Source of the DNA: Pseudorasbora parva
Lineage: Eukaryota > Chordata > Actinopteri > Cypriniformes > Gobionidae
Length of the DNA: 64,000 bases
Assembly (NCBI RefSeq): GCF_024679245.1
Contig: NC_090183.1
Span: forward strand, 18,912,207 to 18,976,206
Direction: 5' to 3'
The translations under genes and the position numbers were made by a program. Each line of letters begins with the position of its first letter. Within the stretch, counting starts at the first letter, position 1. Below are positions 24,880 to 36,889 of this stretch, one piece after another. The notes under the pieces are model-generated. The model saw only the letters and a program-made list of their open reading frames with translations. It did not search any database and was not told where the DNA came from.

Positions 24880-25203
24880 TTGACTGCCAGCTCACTTCAC
24901 ATTCACACACAGCTCCACTGCAGATTAATGGAGGTCCCCTGTTGGATAGGTAGACATCGGTCACACACAAACACACACAGCTCCATTAGAGTCTATGGAG
25001 GTCCCCTGTTGGATAGGTAGACATCGTTCAGGTCCCCTCTTGGCATATTTTTAAAAAAATAAAAAAATGCTTATTTGAAATTATATTATGAATAAGGACC
25101 TTAAAAGAAAATTTTGTATGTGATTTTTGTTTCTTCAAAATGACTAGAAACACAGGTCCCCTCTTGGATAGTGTAGAGTGATAGTCCCCTCTTGGTAATA
25201 TAG

Positions 25204-25243
<40 letters not shown>

Positions 25244-25262
25244 AATGTAATATAAACCTGAG
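24880..25262. repeat. Right border of the satellite structure
   Basis: GGTCCCCTGTTGGATAGGTA occurs twice, about 68 bases apart, within a short direct repeat (CACACACAGCTCCA ... GGAGGTCCCC). Variants GGTCCCCTCTTGG follow at about 25,030, 25,155 and 25,185. It ends in a (GT)n tract at 25,203-25,241, mirroring the (TG)n at the left border. Confidence 0.6.
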
Positions 25263-25500
25263 ATCACCTACATTGTGGGGACCAGCAAGCAGTCCCCATA
25301 ATGTAAATAGATTTATAAAAATACTAAAAAAAAAAAATGTTTTTGGAAAAAGTAAAAATGCTGAATATTTCCTGTAATGGGTAGGCTTAGGGGTAGTGGC
25401 AGTGTAGGGGTTAGAATATACAGTTTATACAGTAGAAAAAAAAACATTACGCCTATGGAAAGTCCCCATAAAACATGGAAACACAATGTGTGTGTGTCTG
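25263..25500. repeat. Teleost dispersed repeat with GTGGGGACC
   Basis: CATTGTGGGGACCAGCAAGC ... AAGTCCCCATAAAACATGG followed by GT repeats is a form of a very common fish repeat (recognised from general knowledge). No coding content. Confidence 0.5.
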
Positions 25501-26397
25501 TGTCCTTGTGTCCGTGTGTGTCTGTGTGTGTTTGCACACATGAGGAGTTTGTGTGAGGCACTGATGAATTAGTGTAGCATTTTAGGCTTTAGGGTTTTTT
25601 CTCTGACTCTTAGGAAGCACTGGAAACCCCCCCTTCTTCTCTTTCTGTCTCTCTTGGAGAAGGATTAGGACGTGAATAATTCAGTGTCAATGTTTAATCC
25701 GTGTAAAAGGTAAGCAGGTAATTAAAAGCTCAGCTGAGGCAGCAGCACAGGGCAAAGCTAAACCCAAGACCACTCAGCCTCCGCTCCACAGGGGGGTAAA
25801 CAGGAACAGTGGCCCCAGGATAATTACACAGACTCACAGAAGCAGGGTGAGCCAAGCAATTCCAGAGTGGTCAGAGAGGTTAAAGAATGAATGTGTGACA
25901 TTCTTTCTCTTTCTAAATGGGAGGCTAAGCTTTGCAGCTTTTGAAGAGGGTGATGTTCATTGAGAATGCTAATTACCTCCCACAGATTATCAGACACAGC
26001 TCTACAACACCTTGAGTATTTGGTGCTTCATTAATGTAGTATGAAGTGTCAAAAGCACTTGTAAGGATGATGAAAACATGAAACGCTGTATTCTCATGGA
26101 GTTGTGGGTGAAAAGTGTGCAGAATGAAGCATGAAGCAACAGCAAACTAAATGTTGTATGTATCAACAGTCAGTGTTTGAATTATGAGGGTGCCAAAAAC
26201 CCTTAGTTCCAGTGATCTAACAAAAAACACTTTAATAACAGTTTTCTTGCTTCATAATGCACTAAAACCAATTATATTAACCCCAAATTAAACACAGTGG
26301 CAGTGTCACAGTTGGAGGTCTGCTCATGTGTTCTTCTAGTTTAGTTTGTAAATTGTTCAGTTCATGTCTGATTGTATTATCCCTGTCACCAGCCCAC
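25501..26397. other. No gene recognised
   Basis: Mixed composition and no recognised repeat; possibly unique host DNA. ORFs are short and unsupported. Confidence 0.45.
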
Positions 26398-26560
26398 CGA
26401 AGATTGCTTTGTAAATAATCTTCCTCATCAGTTCCATCTCCTCCACGTCCCAGATAGCCTAGATGAACTCGATGTTGCAACAAAAAATATTGGCTCCCTT
26501 TTCCAGCACTTTAGACACAGTTACTCCTCTGCACTTAAAGATTAAATAAACAGAGTGTCT
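26398..26560 (+). pseudogene. Old L2 ORF2 scrap (end of endonuclease region)
   Basis: AAGATTGCTTTGTAAATAAT, CTTCCTCATCAGTTCCATCT and GCACTTTAGACACAGTTACT match the L2 copy at 31,065-31,215 in the same order, with substitutions and small indels. Only about 160 bases remain and the frame is lost. Confidence 0.75.
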
Positions 26561-27402
26561 ATTCACACTAAGTGCAAATAGCATGCTTTGTTGGCAAGTG
26601 CTAGTTGCACTAGCTCGGCCTAACAATGCCTTGCTGTGCCAAACATAATTTTTTATTTTATTTTTAAACGGCCACAGTTAGACATCCTCAGTGGGGCAAT
26701 CAGCAAAGCGTATGCACTGCAAATAGGTCACTGTTTTGTCGCAATAAACGCAGCTTCCAATCCGCCTTTTGCAAAGCTTGCGCTTCTTGGAAATAAATGG
26801 TAACACTTTAGAATACTGTTTCTTACTTAATGCATAACTAATAAAGAGTTACTGCAGTACTAATGAATAATTCTTCATTAACACTCAAGGCACTAATATT
26901 AACTACTAAGGAATGCGTGTTAACTAATCGATATGTAATAGCATTTTTTAATTGTGTTAAGTATCAATTAGTTAATCAGTAACTATTCAATTCACTCATG
27001 CCTCCTTAAGAACTACTAATTCAGCTTCACAAGGAATAACTATTAAGTAACAACTAATTAACAGTGATGCACAGTATCAGATCGAGGCCCTTTCTTCTTC
27101 TTTAGTACTGTTAGATAAATGTACTACTGTTATGTGTACTATATGTAAATATTCATTTACATTCACTCGCAAATGTGCCGATTAATGTGTGTGTGTGTCT
27201 GTGTGTGTCCCCACGCTATAATGTTGCAGTTCTTGCAGCATTAAATCAGAGAAAAACAATTCTAGTGAAAGAGTACACAGAGATTCATGAGTGCACATGC
27301 AGAGTGCACAAAATGTGAGCGCACACGCAATTTCTGTGAGTCCAGTTTTGTGTGAGAGAATGGATTGAGATTCCACTTGTAAGCAGAGATTCGTTGCTTG
27401 TA
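26561..27402. repeat. Dispersed repeat with CTTTAGAATACTG, otherwise no gene
   Basis: GGTAACACTTTAGAATACTG at about 26,810 opens a stretch (to about 27,085) of the same style as the 89-bp repeats near 37,300 and 44,400, which carry TTTAGAATACTGTTCCAGG. The rest, to the edge of DIRS B, holds a short GT tract and no gene. Confidence 0.4.
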
Positions 27403-27600
27403 AACGTCTCGGTTACGTATGTAACCCTAGTTCCCTGAGGGAACGAGACGCTGCGTCGAAACGCTGTGAGAACGCCTCTGTGTTAATACGTCGTGAAGCG
27501 CCTGTAGAACCATTCCATCGGAAAAAAGATCGATCGTCGGCGTGATGACGTCATCGACCGGAAGCTATAAAGCGTCCGTGAAAACAAACAGGAACTAACT
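27403..27600. repeat. DIRS B 3' inverted terminal repeat
   Basis: From AACGTCTCGGTTACGTATG through GCTGTGAGAACGCCTCTGTG to the GGAAGCTATAAAGCGTCCG block. The inner ~170 bases are the inverse of 36,890-37,050. Confidence 0.85.
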
Positions 27601-27649
27601 TCTGATAAAGCCTGAAGTAAGTGATCACGGACACGCCGGGAGTATGGCA

Positions 27650-27755
27650 GAGCGACGCAGCGTCTCGTTCCCTCAGGGAACTAGGGTTACATACGTAACC
27701 GAGACGTTCCCTTTCGGGGAACTCGAGCTGCGTCGAAACGCTGTGAGAACGCTTA
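27650..27755. repeat. DIRS B internal complementary region
   Basis: The first half (CGTTCCCTCAGGGAACTAGG, then GTTACATACGTAACCGAGACG) is the inverse of the outermost left end. The second half (TTCCCTTTCGGGGAACTCGA and on) is the inverse of the outermost right end. They meet at one GTT. This is the classic DIRS arrangement thought to splint a circular intermediate. Confidence 0.85.
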
Positions 27756-27839
27756 TACCCACATCGCCATAGGAACAAGTGTCTCGTATGTGTGAAGCCG
27801 AAGCGCACACGGTTACGAGAGAACCTGCGCCCCAACAGT

Positions 27840-28875
27840 AGATGCAAGGTCTAGTTCGTAGAACCTGACAAAAGTTAGCGGAGACGACCAACCCGCCCGC
27901 ATTGCAAATATCATGGAGGGAACCCCCCGACAAAAGTGCTTTCGAAGCAGCCATACCCCTGGTAGAATGCGCCCGGACAGCCAGAGGAGACGGCTGCCCG
28001 GCCGCCTCGTAAGCAAGTGAGATGGCCTCGACCACCCACTTGCTCATCTTCTGCTTGGATACTGGGGCCCCCTTCTTAGGGGGTCCGAAACAGACAAATA
28101 ACTGATCAGATTTTCTCCACAGGGCAGCTCTGTGGACATATGTATCCAATCCAATGCCCTCACAGGGCACAGCAGATTTAATCTTTCCTGGTCTGACGTC
28201 GTGAACGGAGGAGGACAGAAGGCTTGGAGAGTAATGGGGCCCCGTGGGCTCGTAGGAACCTTGGGGACATAACCCGGCCTGGGATGTAGAAAGGCTTTCA
28301 CCATCCCGGCGCAAACTCTAAACATCAGGGCCCTACTGACAGGGACTGAATATCTCCTATTCTTTTGAGAGACGATATGGCCAAAAGAAAGATGGTTTTC
28401 AGAGTGAGGAACTTGTCCGAAACCTCCTCTAAGGGTTCGAACGGCGGCCCAGACAAGCCCCTCAAGACAATGGCCAAGTCCCATGCTGGGACCCTCGAGT
28501 GCATAGCCGGCCTCAACCTTAAAGTACCACGGAGGAAGCGTGTAATCAGAGGGTGTCTTCCCAAAGACACTCCACCCAAAGGGACGTGGAAGGCACCCAA
28601 GGCCGCCACGTACACCTTTATTGTGGAGGGGGTCAACCCTGCCGAGAACCTTGCCTGCAGGAACTCCAGCACTGTACCAACCGGGCAGTTAACTGGGTCC
28701 CACTGACGTTCTCTGCACCATGCTGAGAAAAGTTTCCATTTCAGAGCGTACAGCTTCCTCATGGATGGAGCTCTGGAGTGAAGGATGGTCTCTACGACCT
28801 CGGCCGAGAGACCTTCCTCTATGAGCCTAGCCCCCTCAGAGGCCAGGCCCATAGTTTCCACATCTCCGGGTGTGG
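27840..28875 (-). pseudogene. DIRS B tyrosine recombinase, frameshifted
   Basis: Tyrosine recombinases integrate DIRS circles using a conserved Arg, a His-x-x-Arg and a Tyr. Reading from 28,875 the N-terminal core-binding part is clear (KLYALKWKLFSAWC, LTPSTIKVYVAALGAFH), followed by KRIGDIQSLS with the first Arg. A stop ends this frame at 28,325. The downstream text continues in other frames: HPRPGYVPKVPTSPRG, then LFVCFGPPKKG and RAHSTRGMAAS (the His-x-x-Arg, about 27,965), then AGWSSPLTFVRFYEL with the Tyr near 27,859. That is about three frameshifts. The open frame upstream (to 29,767) overlaps RNase H in another frame, as is normal in DIRS. Confidence 0.85.
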
Positions 28876-29781
28876 GTGCAGGAATCTCCCGCCCGCCTGA
28901 GAGAGTAGATCCCTCCTGGTCGGAATCTCCATCGGAGAGCCTTCCAGGAGAGATATCAGGTCTGAAAACCACACTCTGGTCGGCCAGTACGTAGCCACTA
29001 GAAGTACCTGGGCCCCGTCCCGGCGTACCCTCTCCAGAACTCCTGGAAGCAAGACAATCGGGGGGAAGGCGTACAGGGGTAGCCTCGGCCACTCCTGTAC
29101 CATGGCATCCAACCCCAGCGGGGCTGGATGGGTCAGAGAAAACCACTGCGGGCAGTGGGAATTCTCCGCCGAAGCAAATAGGTCTATTTCTGCTTTCCCA
29201 TAAACCTTCCATAGGAGCTCCACCACCTCTGGGTGGAGTCTCCATTCCCCGGGCCTCGGCCCCTGCCTCGACAGGCTGTCTGCTTCCTGATTCAGGACCC
29301 CCGGGATATATACTGCCCTGATTGACAGCAATTTCCCTTGGGCCCAAAGGAGGATCCGATGTGCCAATTTGTCCAGTGGACGGGACCTCAGACCCCCCTG
29401 GTGATTTATATAGGCGACCACTGATGTGTTGTCTGACCTGACCAGCACATGGTGGCCCCTGAGGTCGGGCAGGAACTGTTTCAATGCAAGAAACACTGCG
29501 AGCATCTCTAGCCGATTTATGTGCCAGTGCCGCTAATGTTCCTGCCATAGACCCTGGGATGAGCGACCACTCATGGTCGCCCCCCAGCCCGTGAGAGAGG
29601 CATCTGTCGTTAGCGTTACGCGACGAACATGAGCCCCTAACATGGGACCCTGAGATAGAAACCCCGGGTTTTTCCACATGACCAGAGCACGTAGGCATCG
29701 CCGCGTGACTGTGATCGTGCGGAGCGGATTTTCCCTCGGGGAGAATCCCTTTGTTTTGAGCCACCACTGCAGTGGCCTCAT
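28819..29781 (-). pseudogene. DIRS B RNase H domain (after the L2 insert)
   Basis: The frame begins at MRPLQWWLKT right after the L2 target site and shows all four acidic motifs of RNase H: TTDASLTGWG, RLEMLAV, RSDNTSV and NQEADSLSR. A single in-frame TAG (29,533-29,535) between the first and second motifs interrupts it; downstream the same frame continues to 28,819. RNase H removes element RNA during reverse transcription. Apart from the L2 and the TAG, the reading frame is well kept. Confidence 0.85.
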
Positions 29782-29826
29782 GTACGACTTCGCCAGTCGG
29801 AGATCACCAAAATTAACATTAAAGAG

Positions 29827-30096
29827 GTGTGTAAACTCGCAAGTACGATGTCAAAAGCCGTAGTTTTCTCTGGTCCTCTCCCTGCGAAAAGGAGTGATGA
29901 AATAGTTAGCAGATTATCATCACTCAATGGCTGGTTGTCTAAGTGGTGTCTGCAAAATAACATAGGGTTCATAGACAATTGGAAAAGTTTTTGGGGCAGA
30001 CCTGACCTGTTGAAGATAGACGGCATTCATCCCTCCTGGGCTGGTGCTGCTCTTCTCTCTAGTAATTTGGCACATAGTCTTAGAGCTAAACCTTGA
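29827..30096 (+). pseudogene. L2 ORF1 C-terminal esterase-like fragment
   Basis: The 89-codon open end of ORF1 contains NIGFIDNW and KIDGIHPSWAGA. The D-x-x-H (DGIH) near the C-terminus is the typical last catalytic pair of SGNH-type esterases, which form the ORF1 domain of many L2 and CR1 elements. The first ~28 codons may not be in the native frame start, since the element is truncated upstream. It ends 130 bases before ORF2. Confidence 0.65.
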
Positions 30097-30228
30097 CTCA
30101 CTGGGGCCCAGGTCAGGAAGCAGACAAACTGGCTAAACCAACCGTCTGCTAGCTGTCTCACGTCACCAAAATCAGCTAAATCCCAGCACATAGAGACTCT
30201 TTCACCTAGATATTATCATATAGAGACT

Positions 30229-33183
30229 GTGTCTGTTCCCCGAATTAGTAAATACAAAAAACCATCAAAACCATCCAACAGTAAAAATTTAATTGATGTC
30301 CAACAAATAAACAACAGATATAATACGGATGAACAATTGATAAAGCTCGGGTTGCTGAATATTCGATCCCTTTCGCCAAAAACGCTTGTTGTCAATGATA
30401 TGATTATAGATCATAACTTAGATGTGCTGTGCTTGACAGAAACCTGGCTAAAACCTGACGATTACATTACTTTAAATGAGTGCACCCCCCGAGATTATTG
30501 TTATAAACATGAGCCACGTCTGAAAGGTAAAGGGGGAGGTGTTGCTATAATTTATAATAATATTTTCAGTATTACTCAGAAGTCTAGTTTCAAATATAAT
30601 TCCTTTGAAGTTTTGGTGCTTTATGTAACGTTGTGTAGTGTAAATGATAAATCCCGTCTGACATTTGTGTTGGCTACTGTATACAGGCCACCAGGGCACA
30701 ATACAGACTTTATCAAAGAATTTGCTGGTTTTGTATCGGAGTTAGTATTAGCTGTAGATAAAGTACTAATTGTTGGGGATTTTAATATCCACGTAGACAA
30801 TGAAAAAGACGCATTGGGATTGGCATTTAGAGACATTCTAAACTCTATTGGAGTTAGATAACACGTATCGGGACCCACTCATCGCCTTAATCATACTTTA
30901 GATCTAATAATGTCACATGGAATAAATGTTGATACTGTTAAAATTCTGCAGCAGAGCGATGACATCTCAGATCATTACCTAATATCATGTACACTTAATT
31001 TACCTAAGGCTGCAAAGCCATCCCCTCGCTTCAAATATGGCAGGACGATAACCGCTGCGACTAAAGATTGCTTTGTACATAATCTTCCTCATCAGTTCCA
31101 TCTCCTCAGCATTACAGATAGCCAAGAGAACCTTGATGCTGCAACAGAAACTATTGACTCTCTCTTTACTAGCACTTTAGACATAGTTGCTCCCCGGCGC
31201 TTAAAGAAGATTAAAGCAAATAATCCAACGCCGTGGTACAATTAGCACACTCGGGCCCTTAAAACAGCAGCCAGAAAAATGGAGCGCAGCTGGAAGAAAA
31301 CAAAACTGGAGGTTTTTCGCAATTTGTGGAAAGAGAGCATGATTGCATACAGAAAGGCCATAAAAACTGCTAGATCTTCTTATTTCTCAACTCTTTTAGA
31401 AGAAAACAAACACAACCCTAAGTATTTATTCGATACAGTAGCTAAAAATAAAGCTTCAGCTTCAGATGTTTGTAAACAACACAGCAGTAATGACTTTATG
31501 AACTTCTTTACTAGTAAGATTGATAATATTAGGAATAAAATTATAACCATGCAGCCGTCTATTACAATATCACTTCAGACAGAGCGCTGTAGTGTCACTG
31601 AGGAAAAATTACACTCATTCACTACTATAGGAGGAGAAGAATTGGCTAAACTTGTAAAATCATCAAAATCAACAACATGTATGCTTGACCCTATACCGAC
31701 TAGGCTATTAAAAGAGATACTTCCAGAGGTCATAGATCCTCTGCTTAATATCATTAATTCATCTTTGACATTAGGATATGTACCGAAAACTTTTAAGTTG
31801 GCTATAATTAAACCACTTATTAAAAAAACGCAACTTGATCCTAAAGAATTAGTCAATTACAGGCCAATCTCGAATCTACCGTTTCTATCAAAAATACTAG
31901 AAAATGCTGTGTCTTCAGAATTATGTTCCTTTTTAGAAAGAAATGGTATATGTGAGGATTTCCAGTCAGGATTTAGACCGTATCATAGCACTGAGACTGC
32001 TCTAATTAGAGTTACAAATGATTTACTCTTATCATCTGATCGTGGTTGTATCTCTCTATTAGTGTTACTCGATCTTAGCGCTGCATTTGATACTATCGAT
32101 CACAATATTCTTCTGAATAGAATCGAAAATTATGTTGGCGTTAGTGGAACTGCTTTGGCATGGTTTAAATCATACTTATCTGACCGTTATCAGTTTGTAG
32201 CAGTAAATGAAGAGATGTCACACCAATCACAAGTTCAGTATGGAGTACCGCAAGGCTCAGTGTTAGGACCGTTGCTTTTCACCCTGTATATGCTACCACT
32301 GGGAGATATCATTAGGAAACATGGCGTTAGTTTTCATTGTTATGCTGACGATACTCAGCTCTATATTTCCTTACGCCCTGACGAAACCTACCAATTCACA
32401 AGATTAACGGAATGCATAGCTGTTATAAAAAATTGGATGAATAGTAATTTCCTGCAACTTAATTCAGATAAAACTGAATTTTTAATTATTGGACAGAAAA
32501 GTTCCACAAGTAGTAACCGAGAATACTGTCTAACACTTGATGACTGCTCTGTCAAGCCCTCGTCGTCAGTGAGGAACCTGGGTGTGCTCTTTGATACCAA
32601 TCTTTCATTTGAAAGCCACGTTTCTAGCATCTGTAAAACCGCATTTTATCATCTTAAAAATATATCTAAATTACGGCACATGGTTTCAATGCAAAATGCT
32701 GAACAGTTAGTACATGCGTTCATGAGCTCAAGGCTAGATTATTGTAATGCTCTACTGGGTGGTTGCCCTGCTCGCTTAATAAACAAACTCCAGCTAGTCC
32801 AAAATGCAGCAGCTAGAGTTCTTACTAGAACCAGGAAGTATGATCATATTAGTCCACTTCTGTCAACATTGCACTGGCTCCCTATTAAACATCGCATACA
32901 TTTTAAAATCTTGCTTATTACTTACAAAGCACTAAATAGTTTAGCTCCCCGGTACTTAAGCGAGCTCTTAACGCATTATACTCCATCACGTCTATTGCGG
33001 TCTCAAAACTCTGGCCAGTTGATAATACCTAGAATATCTAAATCAACTGCAGGCGGTCGATCCTTTTCCTATTTAGCTCCTAAACTGTGGAATAGTCTTC
33101 CTAGCATTGTTCGGGAAGCAGACACACTCTGTCAGTTTAAATCTAGACTAAAAACACATCTCTTTACTATGGCATACACATAG
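30229..33183 (+). pseudogene. L2 ORF2 (endonuclease + reverse transcriptase), two nonsense mutations
   Basis: ORF2 proteins nick target DNA with an APE-type endonuclease and prime reverse transcription there. The endonuclease starts near [12 protein letters not shown] (the catalytic Asn) with CLTETWL (catalytic Glu) and [12 protein letters not shown] at 30,859-30,861 replaces the Gln found in the sister copy (GVRQHV), and TAG at 31,243-31,245 replaces its Glu (WYNEHT). From 31,279 the frame is open to the end: [46 protein letters not shown] and the C-terminal [11 protein letters not shown] 9-base gap (residues LSK) also distinguishes it from the copy at 56,099. Confidence 0.92.
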
Positions 33184-34077
33184 AACATTTTTAACTTTTT
33201 ATTATTCAATTCAATTGACTGATTGTTAGGCTGCATTAACTAGGTCAGCCGGAACCGGGAACACTTCCCATAACACCTGATGTACTCGTTACATCATAAA
33301 AAGAGTGGCATCTACGCTAATGTTGTCTCTCTGTTTATCCCGAGGTTTATCCCGGATCTGGGCCCTGTCCGGATCGGATGGTGGACCTGCCTGGACATGA
33401 CCAGCTCATCCTGGAGTGTCTGCTGAGCCATGTCAAATGGTGTCTCCTCCGAATTTGCCTCACTGGCACAACATGCTCAAAACCCGTCTTCGGCGCAATA
33501 ATTCCGATCTTTCATGTATTCATACTCTTGTGTAATCGACGCACCATCCCATCATTTATTTCCAAATAAATCTGTCTCTTCCGTTATACCCTGAAATTTT
33601 GAATATTCCAATCTAATATGATTTCTGACCTGTAAGGTTGCCAGAATAATAATCTTACACGGTGTGTTAATAGGCCAGAGGAGAACTGGCACCCCGACTG
33701 AGTCTGGTTTCTCCCAAGGTTTATTTTTCTCCATCATGCCCTGATGGAGTTTTGGTTCCTTGCCACTGTCGCCTTTGGCTTGGCTTGCTCAGTTGGGGAC
33801 ACTAAAAATATGATTAAAGTTATTCAACTTATTATACAAATAAAATGTATGAATTAGGTCTTATTTAATTCTATAAACTTAAATACTGATCTGCCAACAT
33901 TGTTGCTATATGATAAATTACACTAAAGTGATAACATTACTGTTTTCTCCAGTACGACTGTACAGCCAAATCTAATTTTGTCGCAATATTATCCTGTTTG
34001 ATACTGTGAAGCTGTTTTGACACAATCGTGATTGTAAAAGCGCTATATAAATAAAGTTGATTGATTGATTGATTGAT

Positions 34078-35247
34078 GTACAGTAGGCCAAGAGGTATAA
34101 CGTTGGACGCTGCTGCCATGAGACCTAACAGTTTCTGGAACTGTTTCACAGTGACGGCCCGGCCTAGCTTCTGTTCTTTGACTGCTGCCAGGATCGATGC
34201 TATGCGTGTTGGCGATAATTGCGCCCGCATTATTACCGAATCCCAGTTCACGCCTAGAAAAGTGGTTCTCTGAGCCGGAGAAAGCACACTCTTCTTGGCG
34301 TTCAGCCTCAACCCCAACTTCGACATATGCGCGAGAACAGCATCTCGATGCTGAACCGCCATCTGTTCTGTATTCGCTAGAATCAGCCAGTCGTCGATAT
34401 AATTCAGTATGCGGATGCCCTGCAGACGCAACGGCGCCAGAGCTGCATCCACACACTTGGTGAATGTGCGGGGTGACAGTGCTAGACCGAAAGGAAGTAC
34501 TCGATATTGGTATGCCTCTCCCCCGAAGGCAAACCTGAGGAACTTCCTGTGATGTGGAAGGATGGAGACATGAAAATACGCATCTTTGAGGTCTATGGTG
34601 ACAAACCAATCCTCTAGTTTGATCTGCGACACAATCTGTCTGAGTGTGAGCATCTTGAACTTGAGCTTGGCCACCGAGCGATTTAATAGACGCAGATCTA
34701 ATATCGGGCGTAAGCCCCCATCCTTCTTCGGCACGATGAAGTAACGGCTGTAAAACCCAGACTCCCTGCTGGGAGGGGGAACCCTCTCTATAGCCCCTTT
34801 TTGCAGGAGTGTCTGTACTTCCTGTGCCATTACCAGAGCCTGCTCCGGGCCCACCTCTGTAGGTAGGACACCACTGAAAGGAGGTGGTCGACTTTTGAAT
34901 TGAATGGCGTACCCCCTTTCGATTATCTGCAGGACCCAACGAGATATATTTGATAGACGTTTCCACTCGTCTAGAAAATCTACTAAGGGAACCAGCCTCT
35001 CGAGGCTGGCCTCTGGTGTACTTTGAGCAACAAGCACAGTGCCCTGAAGCGGCGGACCGGCAGGGAACGACTGACTTGACTGCTCGGGGGCCCCCCGAGG
35101 GGGGCGCGGACCACCCTCGGGTGGCCCGCGGAGACCTACTGCGCCCCGGCATTGCGGCGGGGTTGGCAGCGCGGCCCCCAGAGGGTGCTGCAGGGAAACG
35201 GGTACCGTTGGCAGGGGTAAACACCGTTTCCCTACGGGGGGAACCAC
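34078..35247 (-). pseudogene. DIRS B reverse transcriptase, cut by the L2
   Basis: 390 codons of RT before the L2 junction. Motifs in order: GAIERVPPPSRESGFYS, YFIVPKKDGGLRPILDLR, FVTIDLKDAYFHVSI (first catalytic Asp), VLPFGLALSPRTFTK, ILNYIDDWLILA (YIDD, near 34,390-34,402) and the thumb-like region TFLGVNWDS. All catalytic residues are present. The start at 35,247 lies 26 bases past the end of the gag-like ORF. After the junction the reading frame of this half runs on by chance into L2 tail sequence to 33,937. In life RT and RNase H would form one protein. Confidence 0.88.
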
Positions 35248-35272
35248 CCTCAGCGTCCTGACGCTTCTGGCG

Positions 35273-36748
35273 TCAGGAACGCTTCGACGAGGCCTTCTTG
35301 GCGATCAGGACTGTCCTCAGATCAGCCCTGCCCCTCGAATGCCTCGTCTGAGAGCGCCGCCCCTCGTCCCCGCGCTGAGGGGGAGTTCGGGTGGCGACGC
35401 TCTGCTTTTGTTGAGCCCTGTGTGAGGAGCTCGTACTCGGTTTGGACTGCTTGGTGTCAGCAGCAGCCCCAGGGACCTGGACCCGGAGAGGGAGAAACTG
35501 CTTTAGCGCCGCAGCTTGCTTTTTCGACTCCTGGAATCTCTCGGTGACAGTATGGACTGCGTCACCGAAGAGGCCACCAGGAGAAAGCGGCGCGTCAAGC
35601 AGAAAGCTTTTCTCCCTCTCTTTGATGTCTGTGGGGTTGAGCCAAAGGTGCCTCTCCGTGGCCACCAGGGCTGCCATAGAGCGGCCAACACATCTGGCCA
35701 TCTCCTTGGTGGTCCGGAGAGCTAAATCAGCAGATGTCCTGAGCTCAGTGACAATATCTCCCCCCACAGCATCACTATTATCCAGGTCCCTCAGCAGGTC
35801 AGCCTGATACGCCTGCACGATCGCCATCTTGTGCAGGCATGCGGCGGCTTGACCCGCTGCCGAGTACGCTTTGCCCACCAGTGCCGACGTGGTCTTTAAT
35901 GGTCTGGTGGGCAAAGTCGGGGCCTTAAGGGACGATGCCGAGGAAGGCGAGAGATGGCTCGCAAGCGTCTCTTCTACCTTTGGCATCGCCCCATAACCAT
36001 ATTGTCTCAGCCCGGCGATGTTGCTGTAGACCGAAGTCTGCGGGCTGAAAACTCTATATGATGCCGGTCTCCTCCATGATCTTGCCACCTCGGTGTGCAA
36101 GTCATGGAAGAACGGCAGGCCCCGTCGCTTAGGCTCTGAAACGCGAGACGGCAGGAATCTTTCGTCTAATTTGCTAAGACGCTTTCTTCCTGCCTCAGAT
36201 CTTTCAGTGGGCCAGTCGATGTTTAATCTGGCCACTGCTCGCGTCAGAACCTCAACGAGCTCCTCACTAGCAGGGGACTGAAGTGGCGAGTCTTCAGTCT
36301 CGATGCTTTCAACGTCCACCTCCTCAGAGCTGGACAGATGAAGCACCGGCGACTCTCTCGGGGGGGAAGAAACCGCCATGCGTGCTTCCATGCCCCGAGA
36401 AGAGCCGCTGGATGGTGCAGGTGAGGGCAGAGATAAGGCAGCGCCCGTCTCTAACCCCTCTGCAACATCCAATTGTGATCCCCACAATTGCAGCCTCCGC
36501 TCCGCCTCGGCGGCAGCGGGACCAGAGCCGCGGGGAACACGAGCCGAGGCACCCTCCTCAAAGAGTGCCCGGCGGGAGCGCAGCGTTCTTAACGGTAGTT
36601 TCTCGCAATGCTCGCAGGCAGCCCCCTCGAGGGCTGCCTGGGCATGCTGCGCTCCCAGGCAGGCAACACAAAGAGAGGGTGTATCCCCACCCGTGATGTA
36701 GCGTGGGCAGGGATGAACACACTTTCTAAAACTGCCTTCGCTCGCCAT
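35273..36748 (-). CDS. DIRS B gag-like ORF1 (491 aa)
   Basis: Intact ORF placed first in the element, as the gag-like gene is in DIRS. The N-terminus has a Cys/His cluster: C10-x3-C14, C27-x2-C30, H35 and C45-x2-C48, which could bind zinc. A Ser/Pro/Glu-rich middle (about 115-165) follows, then a more ordered region (about 180-420), and a basic Ser/Arg/Lys-rich tail fit for nucleic acid binding. Its role would be packaging element RNA. The ATG at 36,748 follows a ~310-base leader after the terminal repeat. Assignment rests on position and composition; the sequence itself shows no diagnostic capsid motif. Confidence 0.75.
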   Translation of the reverse strand: MASEGSFRKCVHPCPRYITGGDTPSLCVACLGAQHAQAALEGAACEHCEKLPLRTLRSRRALFEEGASARVPRGSGPAAAEAERRLQLWGSQLDVAEGLETGAALSLPSPAPSSGSSRGMEARMAVSSPPRESPVLHLSSSEEVDVESIETEDSPLQSPASEELVEVLTRAVARLNIDWPTERSEAGRKRLSKLDERFLPSRVSEPKRRGLPFFHDLHTEVARSWRRPASYRVFSPQTSVYSNIAGLRQYGYGAMPKVEETLASHLSPSSASSLKAPTLPTRPLKTTSALVGKAYSAAGQAAACLHKMAIVQAYQADLLRDLDNSDAVGGDIVTELRTSADLALRTTKEMARCVGRSMAALVATERHLWLNPTDIKEREKSFLLDAPLSPGGLFGDAVHTVTERFQESKKQAAALKQFLPLRVQVPGAAADTKQSKPSTSSSHRAQQKQSVATRTPPQRGDEGRRSQTRHSRGRADLRTVLIAKKASSKRS

Positions 36749-36889
36749 AATCTCTATCTATTTATTTTCTCTTTATTTTGTTAATATATGGAGATATTTA
36801 ACAAAAAGGGTGGAAAAACTCTTCAAATAGACAGACAAAAACACCAAATAGACAGACAGGTTCACACAGATCGCTTGCTGAAGGCTCAG

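Larger units (their letters stand above)
29786..34075 (+). mobile_element. L2-like LINE inserted in DIRS B (copy 1)
   Basis: 4,290 bp flanked by the 6-bp duplication ATGTAC (29,780-29,785 and 34,076-34,081). If one copy and the insert are removed, the DIRS frame reads straight through ...GLLY-MRPLQWW. The element is 5'-truncated inside ORF1, contains ORF2 with two nonsense mutations and ends in ATTG/TTGA repeats. It is transcribed opposite to DIRS B. Family: L2 clade of the Jockey group, judged from SAAFDTIDH and [11 protein letters not shown] in the RT. Confidence 0.92.

Noticed and set aside
25203..25241. GT tract as a regulatory or Z-DNA element
   Set aside because: GT microsatellites are common in fish DNA; nothing here ties it to a gene.
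34043..35224. 393-codon minus-strand ORF overlapping DIRS B RT
   Set aside because: Shadow of the RT in another frame. It lacks motifs, while the 34,078-35,247 frame has the full RT motif set.
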